43,494 bases of DNA from Burkholderiales bacterium (GTDB taxonomy: Bacteria > Pseudomonadota > Gammaproteobacteria > Burkholderiales > Burkholderiaceae_C): NCBI GenBank assembly GCA_017302495.1, contig JAFLDG010000002.1:1-43494 (forward strand), given 5' to 3'. Shown here piece after piece: positions 23,949 to 34,300 of this stretch (positions are counted from its first letter, which is position 1; each line of letters opens with the position of its first letter). Both the position numbers and the translations under genes were made by a program. The notes under the pieces are model-generated. The model saw only the letters and a list, made by a program, of their open reading frames with translations, searched no databases and was not told the origin of the DNA.

Positions 23949-25549
23949 TTGGCCGCCCCCGGCGCGGTGCGCTGCAGGCTGGTGATCTGCGGCACATCGC
24001 CGTCCTGCATGCGGAACTCGAGCTGCACCTGATCGCCCGGCGCCAGGTTGCGTGGGCGCTGTGCACGCGGCGGCAGGCGGAAGTCCATCACCATCTGCGG
24101 CCACTTCAGCGACGCGATCGGCGGGTGGTCGAGCGTGACGGTGTCGCCGTCGATGGCGGTGACGCGCGCGCCGGTGCGGTGCGTTGCCGCGTCGGCGGCC
24201 GGCGGCTGCTGGTTGAGCTTGGCTTCCAGCCCGCGCAGGCTGGCTTCGGAGTCGATCAAAAACTGCCCCGACAGCACCACGCGCTGGCCGGCTTGCAGGC
24301 CGGCGACGACCTCGGTCTGGCCGCCGGCTTCGAGACCGGTCTTCACTTCCACCGGGCGGAAGCGGCCATCGTCTTCGGCCAGCATGACCACGCTGCGCCG
24401 GCCGGTGTGGATCACCGCATCGGTGGGCACCAGCAGGGTCTTCGCGCGATCGGGCTTGGCGAAGCGCACCTGCACGAACATGCCCGGCACCAGCCGGGCG
24501 CCGGGGTTGGCCAGCTCCAGCCGCGCCTTCAGCGTGCGCGTGGCGGCATCCACCTCGGGCAACAGCGCCTGCACGCGGCCTTCGAACAGCTGGCCGGGTG
24601 CGGCCGGGCTGCTGACGCTGGCGCGCGCGCCGGGCCGCAGCAGCGCGGCCTGGCTCTCCGGCACCTGGGCTTCGGCCCAGACCGTGCCGGTGCCTTGCAG
24701 CCTGAGCAGCGGCATGCCGGGCATCACGGTGGCGCCCTCACGCACCATCAGCTCGCTGACGACGCCGCCGATCGGCGCGTTGAAGGTCACGCGCGGCTGC
24801 ACCCGGCCCTCGCGGGCCACGCGCTCGATCAGGGCTTCGTCCATGCCGGCCTGGCGCATGCGCATGCGGGCCGCGTCGCGCAGAGCATCGACGCCTTCGC
24901 CGTTCATGCGCGAAACCGCGAGGTACTCCTCCTGCGCCGCCACCCAGTCGGGGATGTAGACCTCGACGAGCGGCGCCCCGGCGACCACCCGGTCCAGCGT
25001 GGCGCGAACGTGCAGCTTCTCGACGAAGCCCATCGCGCGCGCGGTGACGACTTCCTGCAGCCGCTCGTTCCAGGCCACGCTGCCGACCGCGCCGACCTCC
25101 GTCGCGAGCGAGCCCTCGGCCACCGGCGCGGTGCGCAAGCCGAGGTTCTGCTGGATGCGCGGGCTCACCGTGACGCCGGACGCGCCGTCGCCGCCGGCCG
25201 CGACGGCCGACCCGGCGTAGCGCGGCACGAGCATCATGTCCATGAACGGCGACTTCGCCGGCGCGTCGAAGTTCTTTCCCGGCACCATCGGATCGTGATA
25301 GTTCTGGATGCGCAGGCCGGTGACGGGGTCGACATCACCGGCCTTCAGTCCGTCGCGGATGTGGCGGCGGGTGGCTTCTTCGCCTTGCGGAATGCTCCAC
25401 TGCGAAGGGTCGGCCGGACCGGCTGCCGCGGGCTGCGGTGCCGAAGCCATGCCCATGCCCTGCTGCAGGCCCAGCCGCCAGGCGAAGGCGCCGATGCCGG
25501 CGGCGACAATCAGCGCGGCCGCACCGAGGATCGTGGTCTTGCGATTCAT
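23945..25549 (-). CDS. cusB: CusB periplasmic adaptor fused to a C-terminal CusF domain
   Basis: A 534-residue adaptor. The N-terminal membrane/signal segment (residues 7-24) is followed by a typical CusB metal-handling region ([13 protein letters not shown], then [12 protein letters not shown]) with Met88, Met103, Met105 and Met106 as candidate Cu(I) ligands. Then come the barrel-sandwich, hairpin and beta-barrel domains. From about residue 457 there is a complete CusF-type domain with His475, Trp483, Met486 and Met488 in the order expected for Cu(I)/Ag(I) binding (KWPQMVM). The chaperone is thus covalently attached to the adaptor instead of being a separate protein. It overlaps cusC and cusA by four bases on each side. 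Confidence 0.95.
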   Translation of the reverse strand: MNRKTTILGAAALIVAAGIGAFAWRLGLQQGMGMASAPQPAAAGPADPSQWSIPQGEEATRRHIRDGLKAGDVDPVTGLRIQNYHDPMVPGKNFDAPAKSPFMDMMLVPRYAGSAVAAGGDGASGVTVSPRIQQNLGLRTAPVAEGSLATEVGAVGSVAWNERLQEVVTARAMGFVEKLHVRATLDRVVAGAPLVEVYIPDWVAAQEEYLAVSRMNGEGVDALRDAARMRMRQAGMDEALIERVAREGRVQPRVTFNAPIGGVVSELMVREGATVMPGMPLLRLQGTGTVWAEAQVPESQAALLRPGARASVSSPAAPGQLFEGRVQALLPEVDAATRTLKARLELANPGARLVPGMFVQVRFAKPDRAKTLLVPTDAVIHTGRRSVVMLAEDDGRFRPVEVKTGLEAGGQTEVVAGLQAGQRVVLSGQFLIDSEASLRGLEAKLNQQPPAADAATHRTGARVTAIDGDTVTLDHPPIASLKWPQMVMDFRLPPRAQRPRNLAPGDQVQLEFRMQDGDVPQITSLQRTAPGAAK

Positions 25550-26919
25550 CTTGACGCCTCTGACGTGGCTGCGGCGGGTACGGCCGGGGCCGGGACCGCT
25601 CGCGTGTCCGGGTCGGGAATCAGGAACTCGAGCCGGGCCCACAGGCGCGCGGTCTCGAGTTCGACATCGATGCGGTCCATGCCCAGCGCCAGCACCGCAC
25701 GGCGCGCTTCGAGAACTGCTGCGAGCGCAGCGCTGCCGCCTCGGTAGGCGCCCAGCGCGGCATCGACGCGCTGGCGTGCCAGCGGCTCACGTTCCAGGTC
25801 GATCAGCGCGAGCCGCGCCAGGCCGGCCCGCCAGGCCTCGATCCAGACCTGCGTGCGTGCGAGTTGGTCGCGCCCCAGCTCCACGCGCTCTGCACGCAGC
25901 GCCTCGGCCTGCGCCAGCCGCGCGGCGAGTTCGCGGTCCTGGCGCTGCGGCCGGTCCCAGGGCAGGGGCACGGAAATCGCGACCGACATCATGTTCGAGT
26001 AGCGCGAGCCGCGCAGGCTGTACATCAGCTCCGCAGTCCAGTCCGGCTCGCGCTCGGCGCGGGCGATGTCCGCCTCCGATGCGGCCACAGCCTCGCGTGC
26101 CGCGAGTTGCACCAGGTCGGGGTGCTGTTGCAGCCGGTCCGCCAGGTCGTGCACGACAAACGCGTGGCGTTCCAGCTTCGGCGCCGCAGCCAGCGGCTGC
26201 TCATCGGGGCCGCCGGTCCAGCGCGCCAGCATGCGACGGGTGTTGGCGAGTTCGGCTCGGGCGGCCAGTTCGGCCTGGTCGATCTGTGCCAGTGCGTCAC
26301 GCGCGCCGATCGTGTCGGCCGCGCTGCCGTGGCCGGCGCGCAGCGCGGCCTCGGCAGCCTCGATCTGCAGCCGCGCCTCCTCGCGCTGCACGCGCAGCAG
26401 CGCCAGACGCTGCTCGGCCGCGCGGCGTTCGAACCAGGCGATCGCGGCCTCGCGCTGCACCGCTGCGATACGCACGCGGCGCTCAGCCTGTGCCGCGTCG
26501 GCCTCGCGCCTGAATCGATCGACCCGGGCGTTGCGCTTGTCCTCGCGGGTGAAGGTCTGCATCAGGCTGACCGAGCGCTGCGTCATGAAGTCGCGCGTCG
26601 TGCTGAAGGCGTCGGGGCCGTCCACGGGCACGTTGTCCAGCGACAGTCGCAACACCGGGTCGGGAAGCTGTGCGCTGGCCACGGCCAACTCGCGCGCGGC
26701 CTGCGCCGCCGCCTCGGCGGCGGTCGGCGATGCGGCACGGACGGCAGCGGCGCGCGCCGCTTCGTGAACGGAGAGCGCCGGCATGGCGCTCGCAGCCGCC
26801 GGCGCCTGCGCGTGCGCCATGTGAGACAGCAGCAGGGCCGCTGCGAGCCGGGCGTGCGTCACCCATGGGTGGCCGCGGCGTGGGCGCTGGCTCGCGCTCG
26901 CACTGGATGAGAAGGGCAT
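25546..26919 (-). CDS. cusC: CusC-like outer membrane factor of copper RND efflux
   Basis: A 457-residue TolC-family protein; the ATG is preceded by GGAG. A signal peptide ends near MAHAQA. The body is alpha-helical with long Ala/Arg-rich helices and the repeat landmarks QLPDPVLRLSLDNVP, VSLMQTFTREDKRNARV, and in the second half SVAISVPLPWDRPQRQDRE. There is no lipobox, unlike Escherichia coli CusC, so acylation is not expected. It is the first gene of the cusCBA set and overlaps cusB by four bases. Confidence 0.88.
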   Translation of the reverse strand: MPFSSSASASQRPRRGHPWVTHARLAAALLLSHMAHAQAPAAASAMPALSVHEAARAAAVRAASPTAAEAAAQAARELAVASAQLPDPVLRLSLDNVPVDGPDAFSTTRDFMTQRSVSLMQTFTREDKRNARVDRFRREADAAQAERRVRIAAVQREAAIAWFERRAAEQRLALLRVQREEARLQIEAAEAALRAGHGSAADTIGARDALAQIDQAELAARAELANTRRMLARWTGGPDEQPLAAAPKLERHAFVVHDLADRLQQHPDLVQLAAREAVAASEADIARAEREPDWTAELMYSLRGSRYSNMMSVAISVPLPWDRPQRQDRELAARLAQAEALRAERVELGRDQLARTQVWIEAWRAGLARLALIDLEREPLARQRVDAALGAYRGGSAALAAVLEARRAVLALGMDRIDVELETARLWARLEFLIPDPDTRAVPAPAVPAAATSEASR

Positions 26920-27026
26920 GTACGGAACTCCGACACGCGTCGCGCGGGCGCGCGACGCACAGGCGACTGACCGACCCGGCGCCGGACGCGCGCAGGTCTT
27001 CGGCGCGCCACCGGCGCGATTTCAGG

Positions 27027-27383
27027 TCAGTGCCGTGCGGGAGGCCGCCAGGGCGTGGCGGTCGGCGCCGGAAGAACCGCCGTGGCGCTTGCTTCCGGCG
27101 CACAGGTCGGAGCGGCCGCATCGGCGGTTCCCGCCAAGGACGCCGGCGCAATGGCCGTAGGCACGCTGCAGTCCGTGCCCGCCTTGCAAGCGTGGCCCGT
27201 CTGCGCGAAGGTCTGCAGATCGTTGCAGCAGTCCGGCATATCGTCCGGAACCAGGTCACCCGCAGCCAGCGTCGCCTGCATCGGGGCTTCCATCGGACAA
27301 GGCGTCTTCTCCAGCGCGCGGACGGCACTGCCTTGAAGGGCGAGGCCCAGGCAGACGAGTATGAAGACGACGCGTCGAATCAC
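27027..27383 (-). CDS. small Cys-rich secreted protein ahead of cusCBA
   Basis: A 118-residue protein read from a GTG start; there is no Shine-Dalgarno, and a TAGACT box lies six bases upstream. The signal peptide runs to about residue 23 (SAVRALE). The mature part contains Cys29 (CPMEAPM), the pair Cys52-Cys53 (PDCCNDL), Cys66, Cys72 and Cys94, with scattered Met. It does not share the C-x2-H-C layout of the other two Cys-rich proteins but occupies the same kind of position, immediately upstream of an RND efflux operon. A Cu(I)-binding or sensing role is inferred. The tail is Pro/Ala-rich and probably flexible. Confidence 0.68.
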   Translation of the reverse strand: MIRRVVFILVCLGLALQGSAVRALEKTPCPMEAPMQATLAAGDLVPDDMPDCCNDLQTFAQTGHACKAGTDCSVPTAIAPASLAGTADAAAPTCAPEASATAVLPAPTATPWRPPARH

Positions 27384-27420
27384 GGAGCAAGTCTAATGCA
27401 GTTCGTGTTCTGGTTGAACC
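27384..27420 (-). promoter_or_regulatory. candidate promoter and operator for the Cys-rich gene/cus operon
   Basis: On the minus strand, TAGACT (27390-27395) lies six bases before the GTG start and could be the -10 element. Seventeen bases further upstream is TTCAAC (27413-27418), a weak -35. The -35 overlaps a nine-base palindrome, GGTTCAACC (27412-27420), that could bind a regulator. The implied message is leaderless. Confidence 0.4.
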
Positions 27421-27519
27421 GTCTCGGCGAGGGCGACGACGAGCACCTGCCGGCGGCCGCCGGGCGCGTGGCCTGAGCCGGCCCGCGCCGGCCATGGGGC
27501 CGGCAGCGGATCTGCACCG

Positions 27520-29992
27520 ATGATCGCGCCCGATCCGCGGGTGGGTGGCGAACCGCTTCCTGGTCGTGCTGGCGATGGTCTTCTTCGCCGCGGCCGGGCT
27601 GTGGGGCGTGCGCACGACGCCGGTCGATGCGCTGCCGGACCTGTCCGACGCGCTGGTCATCATCCGCACGACGCTGCCGGGGCAGGCGCCGCAGATCGTC
27701 GAGAACCAGGTGACCTACCCGCTGGCGACGACGATGCTGTCGGTGCCCGGCGCGCGCACGGTGCGCGGCTTCTCGTTCTTCGGCGACAGCTTCGTCTACA
27801 TCCTGTTCGACGACGGCACCGACCTGTACTGGGCGCGCTCGCTGATCGAGCGCGCGATCGCCAACCTCAGCGCCAAGCTGGTCGAGGAGTTCATCGTCGT
27901 CGCTGCGGTGTGCATCGTCTTCCTCTGGCACCTGCGCTCGGCGGCGGTGGCGATCATCGCGCTGCCGCTGGGGGTGATGACCGCGTTCCTGGTCATGCGC
28001 GGGCAGGGCATCAACGCCAACATCATGTCGCTCGGCGGGATCGCGATCGCGATCGGCGCGATGGTCGATGCCGCGGTGGTGATGATCGAGAACGCGCACA
28101 AGAAGCTCGAGGCCTGGCAGCACGCGCATCCCGGGCAGTCGCTGGCCGGCGAGGCGCGCTGGAAGGTGATCACCGACGCCGCCGAGGAGGTGGGCCCGGC
28201 GCTGTTCTTCTCGCTGCTGATCATCACGCTGAGCTTCATCCCGGTGTTCACGCTGCAGGCGCAGGAAGGGCGGCTGTTCGGCCCGCTGGCCTACACCAAG
28301 ACCTACGCGATGGCCGCGGCCGCGGGCCTGTCGGTGACGCTGATCCCGGTGCTGATGGGCGCGTGGATCCGCGGCCGCATTCCCGACGAGCGCAAGAACC
28401 CGATCACGCGCGCGCTGATCGCTGCCTACCGGCCGGCGCTGGAGTGGGTGCTGCGCCGGCCGAAAGTCACGCTGCTGCTGGCGGTGGTGGTGGCTGCGAG
28501 CACGGCCTGGCCGCTGTCGCGGCTGGGCGGCGAGTTCCTGCCGCGGCTGGACGAAGGCGATCTGCTCTACATGCCGTCGGCGCTGCCGGGGCTGTCGGCG
28601 CAGAAGGCGGCCGAGCTGCTGCAGATCACCAACCGGATGATCAAGACCGTGCCCGAGGTCGAGCGCGTGTTCGGCAAGGCCGGCCGCGCCGAGACGGCCA
28701 CCGACCCGGCGCCCCTGGAGATGTTCGAGACCACGGTCAAGCTCAAACCCCGCGACCAATGGCGGGCCGGCATGACGCCGGAGAAGCTGGTCGAGGAACT
28801 CGACGCCGCGGTCAAGGTGCCCGGGCTGGCGAACATCTGGATCCCGCCGATCCGCAACCGCATCGACATGCTCGCCACCGGCATCAAGAGCCCGATCGGC
28901 GTCAAGGTGACGGGCAGCGACCTGGCCGTCATCGACCGCATCGCGCAGGACGTGGAGCGGGTGGCGAAGACCGTGCCGGGGGTGTCGTCGGCGCTGGCCG
29001 AGCGCCTGACCGGCGGCCGCTACGTCGACGTGCAGATCGACCGCGCCGCGGCCGCGCGTTACGGGCTGAACATCGCCGACGTGCAGGCGGTGGTGAGCGG
29101 CGCGATCGGCGGCGAGAACGTCGCCGAGACGGTGGAGGGCCTGGCGCGCTTCCCGATCAACCTGCGCTACCCGCGCGAGTGGCGCGACACGCCCGAGCGG
29201 CTGGCGGCGCTGCCGGTGTTCACGCCGATGGGGCAGCAGGTCACGCTCGGCACCGTGGCGACGATCGCGCTGAGCGACGGCCCGCCGATGCTCAAGAGCG
29301 AGAACGCGCGGCCCTCGGGCTGGGTCTACGTCGACGTGCGCGGCCGCGACCTGGCCTCGGTGGCGGCCGACCTGCGCGCCGCGGTGGCGCGCGACGTGAC
29401 GCTGGCGCCGGGCACGAGCCTCGGCTTTTCGGGGCAGTTCGAGTTCCTGGAGCGGGCGAACGCGCGGCTGAAGATCGTCGTCCCGGCGACGCTGATGATC
29501 ATCTTCGTGCTGCTGGTCCTGACCTTCGATCGCGTGGACGAGGCGCTGCTGATCATGGCGACGCTGCCCTTCGCGTTGACCGGCGGGGTGTGGTTCCTCT
29601 GGGCGATGGGCTACCACCTGTCGATCGCCACCGGGGTGGGCTTCATCGCGCTCGCGGGCGTGGCCGCCGAGTTCGGCGTGGTCATGCTGCTGTACCTGAA
29701 GCAGGCGCTGCAGGCGCGGCTGCAGGCGGGCGCGGCACCGTCGATCGCCGTCGTGCACGACGCGATCCGCGAGGGTGCCGTGCTGCGGGTGCGGCCGAAG
29801 GCGATGACGGTCGCGGTGATCCTGGCCGGCCTGGTGCCGATCGTCTGGGGCAGCGGCACCGGCGCGGAGGTGATGAGCCGGATCGCGGCGCCGATGCTGG
29901 GCGGCATGATCACCGCGCCGCTGCTGTCGCTGTTCGTCGTGCCGGCGGCGTTCTCGCTGATGCGGTCGCGGCCCGCGGCGGCCGCGGCCTGA
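27520..29992 (+). pseudogene. deleted cusA-like RND gene (start frameshift and about 220-codon in-frame deletion)
   Basis: This reads as CusA from [14 protein letters not shown] (27545) to the stop, 815 residues against 1057 in the intact copy. Two faults show. First, the frame before 27545 reads R-P-I-R-G-W-V-A, matching the normal R-L-I-R-W-S-V/L-A, but it is cut off from the ATG at 27520 by a frameshift that leaves an in-frame TGA at 27521-27523. Only a GTG at 27545, without a good ribosome site, remains. Second, DLYWARS runs directly into LIERAIANL near 27840, whereas in the intact gene about 220 residues (109-329) lie between. That removes most of the first periplasmic loop. The membrane part, TM4 motif ([20 protein letters not shown]) and second loop are intact. 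It is probably non-functional. Confidence 0.85.
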
Positions 29993-29993
29993 C

Positions 29994-30012
29994 GGCCGAC
30001 CGGTCGTCGGCC
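29994..30012 (+). terminator. hairpin directly after deleted cusA
   Basis: GGCCGAC (29994-30000) pairs perfectly with GTCGGCC (30006-30012) around a five-base loop, starting one base after the stop codon. A C-run, not a T-run, follows. It is a likely terminator separating this gene from the drug-efflux operon. Confidence 0.45.
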
Positions 30013-30165
30013 CCCCCGCGGCTCGGGCGGCGGGTTTCGTTCGGCCCGGACGAATCCCGGCGGCGAAGTTGCCCCGCTCGAGCACCGGGGCGACCGCGCC
30101 CCCGGCGACCCGCCCCCACGGCAAGGCAAAATCGCGCGCTTTGTTCGACGTCCGGCAGGTCGGCC

Positions 30166-31365
30166 ATGCCCTCGCGCAGACTTTTTCGAATCCTCGGCTT
30201 CATGGCTGCTTGCGCGGCCCTCGCGGCCTGCGACAAGCCCGCGGCCCCGCGGGACCAGGCCCGCGCCGCGCCGCAGGTCAAGGTGCTGACGCTGCAGCCG
30301 CGCGACATCCCGTTCACGCTGAGCTTCACCGCGCAGACCGAGAGCTCGCGCCAGGTGAACATCGTCGCGCGCGTGTCGGGCTTCCTCGACCGCATCGCCT
30401 ACCAGGAAGGCGAGCTGGTCAAGGCCGGGCAGCTGATGTTCGAGCTGGACCGCAAGCCCTTCCAGGCGCAGCTCGAGGCGGCGCAGGGCGCGCTGCAGTC
30501 GCAGCAGGCGCGCCTGGCCACCGCCGAAGCCAACCTGGCGCGCGTCAAGCCGCTGGCCGAGCAGAACGCGCTGTCCAAGGCCGACCTCGACCGCGCCCAG
30601 GGCGAGTTCGACGCGTCCAAGGCGGCCGTCTATTCGGCGCAGGCGACGGTGACGCAGGCCCAGCTGAATCTCGGCTACGTGACCATCCGCAGCCCGCTCA
30701 ACGGCGTCGCGGGCCGTGCGCTGCAGCGCCAGGGTGCCTTCGTCAACGCCACCGCCGAATCGGCCAACCTGACCTACGTCGCCGCGATCGACCCGATCTG
30801 GGTCACCTTCAGCATCTCGCAGAACCAGGCCGCGCGCTGGGCCGACGAACGCAAGCGCGGGCTAGTGCGGGCGCCGAAGAACCAGGCCTACGAGGTGGAC
30901 CTGGTGCTGCCCGACGGCTCGGCCTTCCCGCAGCGCGGCCGCATCAGCTTCGCCGACCCCTCGTTCAGCGCCGACACCGGCTCGTTCCAGGTGCGCGCGG
31001 TGCTGCCGAACCCGAAGCTCGAGCTGCGCCCCGGCATGTTCGTCACCGCCTTCCTGCGCGGCGCGACCCGGCCGAACGCGATCGTCGTGCCGCAGCTGGC
31101 GGTGCAGCAGGGCGCCAACGGCCACACGGTGTACGTGGTGAATGCCAGCGGCGTGGCCGAGCTGCGGCCGGTGGTCGTCGGCGACTATTTCGGCGAGAGG
31201 GACATCGTCATCACCAGCGGCCTGCACGGCGGCGACCGCATCGTCGTCGACGGCCTGATGAAGGTGGTGCCGGGGCAGCCGGTGCAGGTGGTGGCGGAGG
31301 GCGCCGCGGCAGCGGCCTCGCCGGCTTCGGCAGCGTCGGCTGCGGCCGCCGCGCCGAAGAAGTAG
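30166..31365 (+). CDS. multidrug RND periplasmic adaptor lipoprotein (AcrA/MexE-like)
   Basis: A 399-residue membrane fusion protein. The ATG at 30166 follows an AGG and opens a lipoprotein signal with LAAC (Cys22). The in-frame extension upstream is a shadow of the deleted cusA. Domains run in order: lipoyl half (NIVARVSGFLDRIAYQEGEL), alpha-hairpin (about residues 100-160), second lipoyl half (LGYVTIRSPLNGVAGRALQR), beta-barrel (WVTFSISQNQAARW) and membrane-proximal domain (LRPGMFVTAFL). The Ala-rich tail is probably disordered. It is followed 16 bases later by an AcrB-type pump and then an outer-membrane factor, so a complete three-part drug exporter is encoded. Confidence 0.92.
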   Translation: MPSRRLFRILGFMAACAALAACDKPAAPRDQARAAPQVKVLTLQPRDIPFTLSFTAQTESSRQVNIVARVSGFLDRIAYQEGELVKAGQLMFELDRKPFQAQLEAAQGALQSQQARLATAEANLARVKPLAEQNALSKADLDRAQGEFDASKAAVYSAQATVTQAQLNLGYVTIRSPLNGVAGRALQRQGAFVNATAESANLTYVAAIDPIWVTFSISQNQAARWADERKRGLVRAPKNQAYEVDLVLPDGSAFPQRGRISFADPSFSADTGSFQVRAVLPNPKLELRPGMFVTAFLRGATRPNAIVVPQLAVQQGANGHTVYVVNASGVAELRPVVVGDYFGERDIVITSGLHGGDRIVVDGLMKVVPGQPVQVVAEGAAAAASPASAASAAAAAPKK

Positions 31366-31381
31366 GCCGCCGGCGCACCCG

Positions 31382-34300
31382 ATGTTCACCCACTTCTTCA
31401 TCCGCCGGCCGATCCTGTCGTCGGTCATCTCGATCCTGATCCTGCTCGGCGGGCTGGTGTCGATGCTGGCGCTGCCGATCGAGCAGTACCCGGAGATGGC
31501 GCCGCCGCAGGTGACCATCAACGCGCGCTATCCCGGCGCCACCGCCGAGGTCATCGCCAACACCGTGGCCGCGCCGCTGGAGGCGCAGATCAACGGCATC
31601 GACAACCTGCTGTACTTCAACTCGGTCAGCAGCTCGAGCGGCAACCTGACGATCAGCGTCGTCTTCCAGCCCGGCAGCGACCCCGACATCAACCAGGTCA
31701 ACGTGCAGAACCGCGTCAGCCAGGCGCTGTCGCAGGTGCCGCAGGTGGTGAACCAGCAGGGCGTCACGGTCGACAAGCAGTCGTCCAGCCTGATGATGGT
31801 GCTGTCGGTGTACTCGCCCGACGGCCGCTACGACTCGACCTACATCGACAACTTCACCCAGCTGTACGTGGTGGAGGAGCTGAAGCGCGTTCCCGGCGCC
31901 AACCGCACCTCGGTCTTCGGCCTGCCCGACATCGCGATGCGCGTGTGGCTGCAGCCCGACCGCATGGCGCAGCTGGGCATCTCGGCGCAGGAGGTGGCCG
32001 CCGCCATCCAGAGCCAGAACCAGACCTTCGGCATCGGCCAGATCGGCGCGCCGCCGGCGCTGCCCGGCGTGCAGCAGACCTTCGTCATCACCGCGCAGGG
32101 GCTGCTGACCAAGCCCGAGGACTTCGAGGACATCATCGTGCGCACCGCGCAGCAGGGCACGGCGATCGTGCGCGTGCGCGACATCGGCCGCGTCGAGCTG
32201 GCGAAGATGGACTACTCGGTCTCCAGCCTGATGAACGGCAAGACCGGCACCACCGTCGGCATCTTCCAGCAGCCGGGCGCGAACGCGGTGCAGACGGCGA
32301 CCGCGGTGCGCGCGCGCATGGCGGAGCTGAAGAAGTCCTTCCCCTCGGGGCTGGACTACAACATCTCGCTCGACACCAGCCTGTTCACGCTGGAGTCGAT
32401 CGACAAGGTGGTGCACACCTTCTTCGAGGCGGTGGTGCTGGTGGTGCTGGTGGTGTACCTGTTCCTGCAGAGCCTGCGCGCCACCATCATCCCGATCCTG
32501 GCGGTGCCGGTGTCGATCGTCGGCACCTTCATCGGCATGGCGCTGCTGGGCTTCTCGATCAACATGCTGACGATGTTCGGCATGATCCTGGCCATCGGCC
32601 TGGTGGTCGACGACGCGATCGTCGTGGTCGAGAACGTCGAGACCAACATGACGAAGCACGGCCTCGGTGCGCTCGAGGCCTCGATGAAGGCGATGACCGA
32701 GATCGCCGGCGCGCTGATCTCGATCGTGCTGGTGCTGGTGGCGGTGTTCCTGCCGGTGGCCTTCCTCGGCGGCGTGACCGGCAAGCTGTACCAGCAGTTC
32801 GCGGTGACCATCGCCATCTCGGTGGTGCTGTCGGGCGTGATGGCGCTCACGCTGTCGCCGGCGCTGGCGGCGATCATCATCAAGGCGCACCACGGCGAGA
32901 AGAAGGGTTTCTTCCGCTGGTTCGAGAACGGTTTCGCGAGGTTGACGAACGGCTACGTCGGCGGCGTGGCGCGCGCGGTGCAGGCCTGGCCGGTGACGCT
33001 GGGGCTGTTCATCGCGGTGCTGGCCGGCATCTTCCTGATGTTCCGCGCGCTGCCCGGCAGCTTCGTGCCGGAGGAGGACCAGGGCTACTTCTTCGTCATC
33101 GTCGAGGCGCCGGATACCGCCAGCCAGGGGGTGGTGGCCGAGCTGGTGAGCAAGGTGGTGGCCGTCGTCGCTGCCGACCCGGCCGTGCAGGACGTGGCCT
33201 CGGTCAACGGCTACAGCTTCGCCGACGGCGGCATCAGCAACAACGCGGCGGTGCTGTTCGTGGCGATGAAGCCCTTCGACCAGCGCAGCGACGCGTCGAT
33301 GCTGAGCTTTGCCGCGCTGCCGCGCATCAACCGCCAGCTGTCCAATCTGAGCGAGGGCTTCGCCTTCGCGGTGAACCCGCCGTCGATCCCCGGCCTGGGC
33401 ACCACCGGCGGCTTCGAGTTCTACGTGCAGAACCGCGGCGCCGGCGGCGTGCGCGCCACCGAGCAGGCGGTGCAGGCGGTGGTCCAGGCGGCGAGCGCGC
33501 GGCCCGAGCTGGCGGGGGTGCGCACCACCTTCCGCGGCGCCACGCAGCAGCTGCTGGTCGACCTGGACCGCGCCAAGGCCGAGGTGCTGGGCGTGTCGGT
33601 GCAGGACGCGTTCCAGACCATGCAGTCCTTCTTCGGCTCGCAGGTGGTGGGCCAGTTCAGCCAGTCCAGCCGCGTCTGGTGGGTGGTGCTGCAGGCCGAC
33701 GCGAAGTACCGCATGGACCCGCAGGACTTCGAGCGCGTGTTCGTGCGCTCGCACAGCGGCAAGATGGTGCCGCTGTCGGGCTTGATCCGCACCCGCTACG
33801 TGGCGGCGCCGAAGCTGCTGGAGCGCTTCAACGGCTTCCAGGCGGTGAAGATCACCGGCAACCCGGCGCCGGGCTACAGCTCGGGCCAGGCGCTGGCGGC
33901 GATGGAGGAGATCGCCGCGCAGGCGCTGCCGGAGGGCTTCAGCTACGCCTGGGCCGGCCAGGCGCTGCAGGAGAAGGCCTCGGGCAGCACCTCGGCCATC
34001 GCCTTCGTCGCCGGGCTGATCGTCGTCTTCCTGCTGCTGGCCGCGCAGTTCGAGAAGTGGACGCTGCCGGTGGCCGTGCTGCTGACGGTGCCGGTGGCCA
34101 TCCTCGGTGCGCTGCTGCTGACCTGGGCGCTGGGGCTGGAGAACGACGTGTACTTCCAGGTCGGGCTGGTGACGCTGGTCGGCCTGTCGGCGAAGAACGC
34201 GATCCTGATCTGCGAGGTGGCGATCGAACACGTGCGCGCCGGCATGGCGGTGAAGGAAGCGGCGCTGCAGGCGGCGCGGGCGCGGCTGCGCGCGATCGTC

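Noticed and set aside
27395..27476. Short frame starting MQFVFWLNRLGEGDDEH in the divergent region
   Set aside because: It overlaps the candidate promoter of the Cys-rich gene, has no ribosome site and no recognisable features.
27520..31365. Very long plus-strand frame beginning at the cusA-like ATG and running into the adaptor gene
   Set aside because: Only its end (from 30166) is the real adaptor; the rest is the shifted frame of the deleted cusA and shows low-complexity Arg/Gly/Ala sequence.
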